Assembly: GCA_027064085.1 (NCBI GenBank)
Contig: JAMOQH010000089.1
Coordinates: 1 to 11,286, forward strand
Reading direction: 5' to 3'
Length of the DNA: 11,286 nt
DNA from: a bacterium
GTDB taxonomy: Bacteria > UBP6 > JAFGXH01
Below, one piece after another: positions 1-6,700 of this stretch (position 1 is its first letter; every line of letters starts with the position of its first letter). A program made the translations under genes and the position numbers. The notes beneath the pieces are model-generated. The model did no database searches and was not told the origin of the DNA. It saw only the letters and a program-made list of their open reading frames with translations.

Positions 1-50
1 AAGTCGTAACAAGGTATCCCTACCGGAAGGTGGGGATGGATTACCTCCTT
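1..50 (+). rRNA. rrs: 16S ribosomal RNA, 3' end (partial, 5' part outside window)
   Basis: The first 50 bases match the universally conserved end of small-subunit rRNA, beginning at the site used by the common 1492R primer and ending with the anti-Shine-Dalgarno ACCTCCTT. The helix 45 stem CTACC/GGTGG closes the conserved GGAA tetraloop, the site dimethylated by KsgA in other bacteria. It is extended by ATCC/GGAT where E. coli has AACC/GGTT, a compensated change that supports a functional RNA. The base before the ACCTCC is T (GGATTACCTCC) where E. coli has C. The mature 3' end near base 50 is inferred from homology. Confidence 0.97.
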
Positions 51-128
51 ATGGAGTATTATTACTCTGTCAACAAGAGACTTGTTCTCTTGATTCCTTC
101 CTTCTTACTAACAGTTCTATTGTATTAT
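51..128 (+). other. 16S-tRNA internal transcribed spacer with two hairpins
   Basis: This 78-base spacer separates the 16S end from tRNA-Ile. Two short inverted repeats are visible: GAGTA/TACTC (54-58 with 63-67), directly after the anti-SD, and CAAGAG/CTCTTG (74-79 with 87-92) with a 7-base loop. They could be local folds of the pre-rRNA used in processing of the 16S 3' end. That role is inferred from position only. Confidence 0.55.
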
Positions 129-205
129 GGGCTTGTAGCTCAGTTGGTTAGAGCGCACGACTGATAATCGTGAGGTCGAAAGTTCAACTCTTTCCAGGCC
201 CACCA
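129..205 (+). tRNA. tRNA-Ile (anticodon GAT)
   Basis: A complete 77-base cloverleaf. The acceptor stem is GGGCTTG/CAGGCCC with one G-U pair, the D stem GCTC/GAGC, the anticodon stem CACGA/TCGTG with loop CTGATAA (anticodon GAT at 163-165), and the T stem GAAAG/CTTTC with loop TTCAACT. The discriminator is A and the CCA end is encoded (203-205). Its place in the 16S spacer followed by tRNA-Ala is the classic rRNA-operon arrangement. Confidence 0.97.
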
Positions 206-235
206 CTCTAGCTTATGCTACGGGTGTTATCCTAT

Positions 236-311
<76 letters not shown>

Positions 312-313
312 TT

Positions 314-341
314 AAGCCATCAATTTAGATGGCTTTTTTTA
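314..341 (+). terminator. Intrinsic terminator of the 16S-tRNA-Ile-tRNA-Ala operon
   Basis: An 8-bp stem AAGCCATC/GATGGCTT with a 6-base loop runs directly into a long T tract (TTTTTTT, then ATTTTTT). It starts two bases after the CCA of tRNA-Ala. It is the strongest terminator-like structure in the window and marks the end of the rRNA operon where a 23S gene would normally be expected. Confidence 0.88.
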
Positions 342-366
342 TTTTTTCATTTTATTTTTTTAAAAA

Positions 367-394
367 TTGACATTTTTATCATATTAGTTATAAA
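367..394 (+). promoter_or_regulatory. Sigma-70 type promoter for the 420-1178 gene
   Basis: The -35 box TTGACA (367-372) is a perfect match, and the -10 box TATAAA (389-394) is a 5/6 match at a 16-base spacing. Transcription would start near 401, leaving a leader of about 19 bases before the ATG at 420. It follows the rRNA terminator directly, so the next genes form an independent unit. Confidence 0.75.
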
Positions 395-419
395 TAGATA
401 GTTGTTTTTTGAGTTTATT

Positions 420-1178
420 ATGAAGCCTTACATATTTTTTTTATTTTTTTTACCATTTTTATTATTTCCTAAATCAATTATCTTAAATATTACTTCTAAA
501 TTTAATGTTCCATCTGACTTTAAAGGGGTAATTGAGAATAATTTAGAAGACTATAAATATAGACTTATAGATATGGTTGATTCTGATTCTTTAGACATTG
601 AAGTTAAAAAGTCTAAAGTAAATTGCAGAAAAGATAGTTGCTATATTGAATTAGGTAAAAAATTTAATGCAGACTATTTATTAGATATATATATAGATAG
701 AATTCTTGATCATTATACATCAAAATATAAAGTTAAATTAATAATTATTGATTTAAAATCATTAGATAAAATTAAAAAGTTATTTTATTATAAATATAGA
801 TTATCTAACATAGATAAATTAAGGGTTTTTACTGAAAGTATGATGATTAAATTTTTTGATGCAATGGATAAAATTAAAAAACTAAAAAAAATAGAGAGAT
901 TGAATAAAATACCTAAAAAATTAACTAAAAAAAATATTTTAACGATGATTAGAGAAGTTTATCCTAGTATTAAAGAATGTGGACGAAATAATGATTATTC
1001 TGGTATTATTAAAATAAAGTTTAAAATAAATAATGATGGAAGTGTTTCTAATATAACATTTATAACAGAGGTTACAGATATAATAAAAGAATGTATTTAT
1101 AATTCTGCAATTAAAATGAGAACTATAAAATTTAGAGCTAAACCTATTATAGTTAATTTTCCTTTAAAATTGGATTGA
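420..1178 (+). CDS. Exported protein with TonB-like (AgmX/PglI-type) C-terminal domain
   Basis: A 252-residue protein. The N-terminus (about residues 1-20) is very hydrophobic with one early lysine, like a signal peptide or membrane anchor. Residues about 20-100 carry C69 and C74 followed by ELGKKFNADYLL. This resembles CsgG/TolB-N-like domains of lipoproteins and periplasmic proteins, a weak match. A lysine-rich helical part leads to a C-terminal domain (about 170-252) with the pattern C187, GxIKIKFKI, DGSV, C225 and final VNFPLKL. That pattern is typical of the TonB C-terminal-like AgmX/PglI domain common in Myxococcota. Role: possibly periplasmic energy transduction or envelope complex scaffolding; substrate unknown. 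An in-frame TTG at 402 is also possible, but it coincides with the predicted transcription start and has no room for an RBS, so ATG 420 is preferred (weak TTGAG upstream). Confidence 0.72.
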   Translation: MKPYIFFLFFLPFLLFPKSIILNITSKFNVPSDFKGVIENNLEDYKYRLIDMVDSDSLDIEVKKSKVNCRKDSCYIELGKKFNADYLLDIYIDRILDHYTSKYKVKLIIIDLKSLDKIKKLFYYKYRLSNIDKLRVFTESMMIKFFDAMDKIKKLKKIERLNKIPKKLTKKNILTMIREVYPSIKECGRNNDYSGIIKIKFKINNDGSVSNITFITEVTDIIKECIYNSAIKMRTIKFRAKPIIVNFPLKLD

Positions 1179-1242
1179 TTAGCCCGTAATTCTTGCTTTT
1201 TCTATATGAATATTATAGAATTAGTATTATTATAAGGTTTTT

Positions 1243-2049
1243 ATGGATTTTACTAATACAGCATCAATTAAAGATTTATCTCTTTTAGACTATTTACAGT
1301 TAATTTTAACAATAAATAAAGATAAAAATATTATTGTTAGGTCTACTAATAAGCTTGGGGTTATTGTTGTTAGAAATAAAAAAATAATATTTGCAATTGA
1401 TTATTTAGGAAATAAGGGTGAAAATGCCTTTTATAATATTTGTTCTTGGAAAGAGCCTATAACTTTTAGAGAATTTGAAATCAAAGAATTTGTTGGCCCT
1501 AATATTAATTACAATGGAAATATTTTATTAAAGGCAACAGAATATATAGATAAGAATCTTGTTATTGATAAACTTGATGAAGAATTATCAGATATTGAGT
1601 TTTACTGTAAATATGATGAAATTCAAAAGATATTTATAAAAAATAAAATATTATATCTTGATATAAAAAATGAAAATAGATTAGTAAAAGATGTAATTAA
1701 TGAATTAATTATTGATTATAATATTGAAACATTAGTTATATTAGAAAAAGAAAATAAAAAAAATAAAATAGTTGCACTTCATAATTGTGAAGTAATAGAT
1801 TTTTGTGACTTATTGTATGATATATTTGAAAAGATTTCCCAAATTATTTATGATAGAAAATTCTCTTTCTCAATAAATCAATATCAGGTAAGATTAGAAA
1901 ATAATAAAATAATGATAGTTGAATTGATAGAAAATACAAATTACTTAATTGGTTTACTTGTTGATACAGAAAAGCTTTCTTTAGGATTTATCTTAAATGT
2001 ATTTATTCCTCTTCTAAAGGATGAGTTATTAAAAATTTTAATTCATTAA
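1243..2049 (+). CDS. DUF4388-domain protein, possible Roadblock/LC7-like C-terminal half
   Basis: A 268-residue soluble protein without signal peptide or membrane segment. Residues about 10-105 fit the DUF4388 (PATAN-like) pattern: LLDYLQLI, then GVIVVRNKKIIFA, then GENAFYNICSWKEPITFREF and a closing NI...NILL motif. DUF4388 occurs in signalling and regulatory proteins, notably of deltaproteobacteria. Residues about 155-265 (IETLVILEKE, a helix with IDFCDLLYDIFEKIS, two strands, then LGFILNVFIPLLKDELL) look like the Roadblock/LC7 fold, which in MglB-type proteins controls small GTPases. That half is inferred from pattern only. The gene starts at an ATG preceded by TAAGG, 64 bases after the upstream gene, with no obvious terminator or strong promoter between, so the two are probably co-transcribed. 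Its TAA stop directly abuts the stop of the opposite-strand gene. Confidence 0.68.
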   Translation: MDFTNTASIKDLSLLDYLQLILTINKDKNIIVRSTNKLGVIVVRNKKIIFAIDYLGNKGENAFYNICSWKEPITFREFEIKEFVGPNINYNGNILLKATEYIDKNLVIDKLDEELSDIEFYCKYDEIQKIFIKNKILYLDIKNENRLVKDVINELIIDYNIETLVILEKENKKNKIVALHNCEVIDFCDLLYDIFEKISQIIYDRKFSFSINQYQVRLENNKIMIVELIENTNYLIGLLVDTEKLSLGFILNVFIPLLKDELLKILIH

Positions 2050-2982
2050 TTACTTCTTGTATCCAAATTTCTTATTAATTCCATCTACAAGAACTCCATT
2101 ACTAAAGAAACTTAATGGTATATAACTTTCAATACTGCCTTTTATCTCTTTAAGACCCTCTGATAATACTCCTGCAAGTTCAGGAAGCTTTCCTATCCAA
2201 GCTTTTGTATCTAGATATTCTCCCTTAATATTTAATTTAAAGAATGTATCATTAATTACACCTAAATGAGATAAATAATCAGTGTCTATTTTACTTTCTG
2301 GCATTTCTGGATATTTCATAATTAATTGATTGTATAATTCTTTGTTGAGATAAATATGTTTACCATTAAAATCAAAGATAGATTTTATTTTTAATTCATT
2401 GATTTCTAATATTGAAACACTTGAGGCAATGTAAGCTTCTTTGTTTATATTACTAATATGATATGACGTTCCTATTACTTCTCCAATTTCATTTTTTTCA
2501 GAAAAAAATGAAATCTCATTTTTATTAAATTCAAGCAATATAATAAATTTATTAAGGACATCTGCACCTAAAATTGCATTAAATTTTAAACCTGCTTTCT
2601 GGTTATATGTAGTAATGATTTGATCAAATGCCTCATTACTTTCTAAATCAAAATTCACATCTATATTGTCTAATTTAGATGCGTCCATACCAAATTTCCC
2701 CATCATATCTTTTAATGAGTTTTTATCAGAAAACATGTTTTTAACCATGTCTGACATGTTAGGAGGTAAATTTAATTTCATTCCAGTCATATCTTCTAAA
2801 GAGTCTAAAATCCTATCAACACCTTTCTTTTCAGATTTAATAATTGGTTTATTGTTAAGTTGTACCGAAAAGTAATTTTCTGCATAGATGGTAAATGGTT
2901 GAATATATGATAGCGCTAATTTCATACCCGATTTCTCAATATAGTAAACTCCATTAGAGTTTAATAAATTTAATTTTTCCAT
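2050..2982 (-). CDS. Aspartic-protease-fold-like protein with degenerate active-site motif, unknown function
   Basis: A 310-residue protein with no signal peptide, so probably cytoplasmic. I do not recognise a specific family with certainty. Two segments recall the two lobes of pepsin/retropepsin-like proteins. Residues 137-160 (ILGADVLNKFIILLEFNKNEISFF) match the lobe-closing pattern of the family, 'GxLGxDxLxxFxxxxD'. Residues 200-220 (KSIFDFNGKHIYLNKELYNQL) match the strand that usually carries D-T/S-G. Here that motif reads D204-F-N-G207, and the end (288-308, IPLSFFSNGVLVDGINKKFGY) repeats the closing pattern. A methionine-rich insert lies at about 62-100. The degenerate motif argues against normal protease activity. 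The start is set by a good SD (GGAGAG, 2988-2993). It begins 18 bases after the queD stop and is probably co-transcribed with it. Confidence 0.6.
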   Translation of the reverse strand: MEKLNLLNSNGVYYIEKSGMKLALSYIQPFTIYAENYFSVQLNNKPIIKSEKKGVDRILDSLEDMTGMKLNLPPNMSDMVKNMFSDKNSLKDMMGKFGMDASKLDNIDVNFDLESNEAFDQIITTYNQKAGLKFNAILGADVLNKFIILLEFNKNEISFFSEKNEIGEVIGTSYHISNINKEAYIASSVSILEINELKIKSIFDFNGKHIYLNKELYNQLIMKYPEMPESKIDTDYLSHLGVINDTFFKLNIKGEYLDTKAWIGKLPELAGVLSEGLKEIKGSIESYIPLSFFSNGVLVDGINKKFGYKK

Positions 2983-3000
2983 GTTTTCTCTCCAAAAATA

Positions 3001-3369
3001 TTAAATAGAATAAGAAGCAAAAGATGTATCTGTTTCAAAAACTTTTACCTTTATAACTTTCATTCTTTTATCATTTAATTCATTACTCATTTCATCAAAA
3101 ATATATTTACATAAATTTTCTGATGTTGGATTAATAATATCAAAAGGAGGGTAGGTATTTATGTCATTATGGTCCATAGGCATAATAATTTTATGCATTG
3201 CTTTTTTTAAGTCTTTAAAATCTATTACCATACCCATTTCATTTAATTGTTCTGCTCCAACTGTAACTATTATTTTCCAATTATGTCCATGAATTCTTTC
3301 ACAACCACCTTGATGTTCTCTAACTCTATGTGTTGCTGATATCATTATTTCTTTTGCTACTCTGTACAT
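3001..3369 (-). CDS. queD: 6-carboxy-5,6,7,8-tetrahydropterin synthase (QueD / PTPS family)
   Basis: A 122-residue protein, the normal length for QueD. The enzyme converts 7,8-dihydroneopterin triphosphate to 6-carboxy-tetrahydropterin, the second step of queuosine and 7-deazaguanine synthesis, in the cytoplasm. The zinc ligands H14, H27 and H29 and the catalytic C23 are present. The spacing C-x3-HGH (CERIHGH) is that of QueD; the pyruvoyl-tetrahydropterin synthase type has C-x5-HGH. Also seen are the MVIDFKDLK segment (47-55), MDHND with D66/H67, PTSEN (81-85) and the conserved FETD with E112. The SD AGGAG (3375-3379) lies 5 bases before the ATG. It is first in a two-gene leftward operon. 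No other queuosine genes are in the window, so a pterin role remains possible. Confidence 0.88.
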   Translation of the reverse strand: MYRVAKEIMISATHRVREHQGGCERIHGHNWKIIVTVGAEQLNEMGMVIDFKDLKKAMHKIIMPMDHNDINTYPPFDIINPTSENLCKYIFDEMSNELNDKRMKVIKVKVFETDTSFASYSI

Positions 3370-3389
3370 ATTTTCTCCTATTTACGTTA

Positions 3390-3418
3390 ATTATACTTTT
3401 ATTAACTAAAGGTAAAGT
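3390..3418 (-). promoter_or_regulatory. Probable promoter of the queD operon
   Basis: A perfect TATAAT (-10, 3390-3395 read leftward) lies 20 bases upstream of the queD start codon. At 17 bases further upstream the -35 region reads ACTTTA, a poor match; TTTACC at 15 bases is an alternative. The start site near 3383 leaves a short leader that still contains the AGGAG SD. Confidence 0.5.
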
Positions 3419-3522
3419 ATTAATAGTTATTTATATATTAGTTATGAAATTATAAAAATCAAGAGGAAATAGCTTGTTTTATAAATAATCTTTCCTTTTT
3501 TAGTAGGAGGGAAATGTATAAA

Positions 3523-3596
3523 TCGGGATGACTGGATTTGAACCAGCGGCCACACCCACCCCAAGGGTGTACGCTACCAGACTGCGCCACATCCCG
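3523..3596 (-). tRNA. tRNA-Pro (anticodon GGG)
   Basis: A complete 74-base cloverleaf on the minus strand. The acceptor stem is CGGGATG/CATCCCG with C1-G72 and discriminator A, both proline features. The D stem is GCGC/GCGT, the anticodon stem CACCC/GGGTG with loop TTGGGGT (anticodon GGG at 3560-3562, followed by G37), and the T stem GCTGG/CCAGT with loop TTCAAAT. The discriminator is followed by TTT, so CCA is not encoded, unlike the two rRNA-operon tRNAs. G34 lets it read CCC and CCT codons. Confidence 0.96.
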
Positions 3597-3604
3597 ATGG
3601 AGTT

Positions 3605-3633
3605 AATTTAAAATAATTTATTTTACATGTCAA
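3605..3633 (-). promoter_or_regulatory. Promoter of tRNA-Pro
   Basis: Reading leftward, a perfect TTGACA (3628-3633) is followed after 17 bases by TAAATT (3605-3610). Transcription should start at about 3597-3599, only one to three bases before the mature tRNA 5' end at 3596. Confidence 0.65.
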
Positions 3634-3653
3634 GACTATTTTTATATTTTAAA

Positions 3654-3708
3654 GATTTTAGCTTTAAAATCGGTGTAAAATGCCCAAAAGGCAGTTGAAA
3701 CCGTTCAA
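3654..3708 (-). terminator. Possible weak terminator region after the macroglobulin gene
   Basis: Just past the stop codon, reading leftward, three small hairpins follow one another. They are TTGAA/TTCAA (3695-3708, loop CGGT), TGCC/GGCA (3681-3693, followed by TTTTA) and GATTTTA/TAAAATC (3654-3671). Stems are short and the T tracts poor, so this is only a candidate. It is the only place between this gene and the tRNA-Pro promoter where termination could occur. Confidence 0.33.
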
Positions 3709-3715
3709 AAAACAT

Positions 3716-6700
3716 TTACTTAACTTCTATTCTTACTCCTTCCGAATGGCTTGTAAATTCAGGAGCATACATAGATTGAATAGTAGTAATACCATTAGAA
3801 AAATCTCCTTTATGCGTAACTTTTAGTGGGTATTCAAAAACATAGGTACCCTTTCGTAGATTATCAAAAAAGAAATCCGTAGATGCATCTTTTGTGCTTT
3901 CATAATATCCTAAACCATCTTGCCATTTATAACGGGAAATTACATTTTCTGGTTCTAAATTACTTGCCCTCATATCTTTCATGTGAACATATTCCATATT
4001 TCTATCAACTTTTAGAGTAATTCTCACTTTTATTCTATCTCCAATATTTATTTTTTCATTTTTACCTAATGGTTTTAATATAGGGCCTTTGTCTGAATTT
4101 CTTTCTACAAATAATTTTTTATGTAAAACTAGTGGTGTTTTAGCAAATGTTATTTTATCAAGATTTTCAAAGTATTGCCAATAAACTCCACCCCAAGCTA
4201 CTAATTTGTTGTTATTTGTAACTGTAATCTTACCCATTTCAGGAGTAATTGCATCTCCTATCCATGATGTTTTGATGTAACCTGTTCCAACTTCGGGTTT
4301 AACATATCTTAATCTTAGTTTTCTTTTGAGTTTTTCGTTAAATATATAGGGGGATTTTGACAAAACTGGTTTATAGGTAAGTTTGTAATTTCCTATTGTT
4401 ATATCAGCTTGTTTGCTTTCTTTAATCCAATTACCTCCTCTTAATAATAAAGCGTAAATTGCATTAACTGTAGCTTTGGTAGTTTTCCAGTTTTGAGTTT
4501 GTTTCGATTTTAAAAGCCATGTTTTTAAACCATCAATTGTTTTGGTATCATTTTTAATTTCATCAAAAGCTTCAACTAATAAAGCATGTGTTTCTATAGG
4601 CATATTATACCAATAATAGCCGTATGATTCTTTGAAATATAATCCCATTTCTTCGCTTTCAATAAAATGCTCTTTTATGCTATCCATAATTTTATTAGCC
4701 GTTTTTGAATCTTTGTATCTATTTAAAAAGAGGGCAATCATTCCTTGTGAATATTTATTGAAATTAGGCCAGAACTTTTGAGCTTGAGCAAAATAATAAT
4801 CGAATGCTATTTTAGAACTACTAGGAAGATTTAGCATATCTTTGAAATAGGACCTTGAATAAAAATATTGAATTTGAATATATCCGATATGTTGTAATTT
4901 TAAATCTTTTTTATGGGCAATTAAATAATCGTAATCTTTTTTTATTTGTATATCTAAATAATCAATAGCTCTTTTTAACATATTCCAAATTACTGTATTT
5001 TTTTTAATATCTATAACTTTTAGTCTATGTAAGTGTGCAAAACCTGTTACGATATATTGTGTAACCCATCTACTTTCATAGCCTCCTTTAAACCAAGGCC
5101 ATGCACCATTAGTTAGTTGTGCATTTTTAAGTTTGTTTAATGCTTTATTTAGTTCATTAGACATTTTGTTTAAGTCAAAAAGTAATGCAATTCTGCGTTT
5201 TTGTTCTGTTTCACTATAGGCATCTCTTACCCATGGTGTTTCTTTTAATATAATAGATTTTAATTCTTCATTTTTTTCCAAATTAGATATTAGTTCTTTT
5301 GAATTAGTCGATTTCCATGTATTAAAAACTTTTTTAATTTTTGGATTTGAATTGACTATATAAGATGCCAAAGAATTTGCATAATATCTACTAAAAGTTT
5401 GCTCGTTACATTCATAAGGATATTCCATCAAATAAGGAAGAGCCTGTACTGCATACCAAACAGGGTTTGAGGTAAATTCAAGTGTTAATTTATGATTTTT
5501 TAATGTTTTAGAGTTTTTGCTGTTAATTAGTTTTTTAAATTTAAATGTTTTAGTTTGATTCGCTCTAATAGGTAATGGCATTGTTTCGGTTACAAGCATT
5601 CTATTTTTTAAAATAGGAATAGCCATTTCTTCACCATCTGAAAAGTTACCACTTTGTGCCGTAATCCTATATGTTACAGCATTTATACTGTCAGGAATTG
5701 ATAATTTCCAGGATAACATAGGTGAATTTCCTTTTTTAGCAGTAAAACTCTTTTCCATGTTGGTATTTTTAAATAAATTATCTATAGGCTTCATAGTTAT
5801 TGCATCAAAAAGCATTAATTTTGCTTTACCAATGAGTTCTTTATCTGTCAAATTTGTGATTTTGGTAGTAAAAATTATAGTATCACCTTCTCTTAAAAAT
5901 CTAGGAGCATTAGGGATAACCATTAAATCTTTTTGGGTAACAAGTTCATTTTGAGTTATTCCATATTTTAAATCTTTTGTGTGAGCAAAACCAAGCATTT
6001 TCCATTTTGTTAGCGATTCTGGTGCTGTAAAAGAAATAATAATGTTTCCGTTTGCATCTGTTTTAAGATGAGGATAAAAGAATGCTGTTTCATTAAAATT
6101 TTTTCTGATTTTTATAGGTTTTTCCTTATTTTTATCAGTTTTTTGCTCGTTTGGCTGTTTATTATCATTATTTTTTTCTGTAAATTTGTCTTTTTGTAAA
6201 ATATTGTCAGAGATTTTTTTTGTCTGAACTTTACCCTTTGTTTTTACAGAGAAACTTGCCAAGGTATCTGATTCCTCATATGCAAAGTCTGCTTTTACTG
6301 CTTTTTTAGTTATAGGCATCGGTCTTATAGATCTAGATAGTTTTTTATATTTTATACGGTTTCTTCTGTAGTATCTTGTCCAATAAAAACCAAACCAGTT
6401 TAATTCATCATAGTATTTTGGAGTAATACTATAACCTGTAGGATAATAACCAATATAAGAAGAATATGAATTACTAAATTCTCTATACCAAACAGCATTT
6501 TGATATAATGATGGAAATAATGATATCCACCAATTGTTGGCTTTAAAAGCATCAAGAGACGCATCATATAAAGTTGCAACCATTTCTGCCATTAGTTTAT
6601 CTTTTTTATTTCCTGATATTTTTAATTTCCATTCTTCTGTTTCTCCTGGAGCAAGTTTATCTCTAAAAGTTTCAAAGCTTATTTTTAAATCTTTATTATC

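Noticed and set aside
402-419. TTG start at 402 for the first coding gene
   Set aside because: The consensus promoter at 367-394 puts the RNA start at about 401, so TTG 402 would have no RBS; ATG 420 gives a typical signal-peptide start (MKPYIFF).
2666-2875. Rightward open frame of 69 codons
   Set aside because: It lies antisense inside the 310-residue leftward gene, shows no SD or domain and looks like a shadow frame.
3491-3514. Terminator after tRNA-Pro (TTTCC/GGAAA)
   Set aside because: The stem is five pairs with a long loop and there is no T tract in the leftward direction.
5757-5954. Rightward open frames at 5757-5954 and 6741-6977
   Set aside because: Both are antisense to well-conserved macroglobulin coding sequence and encode hydrophobic, featureless peptides.
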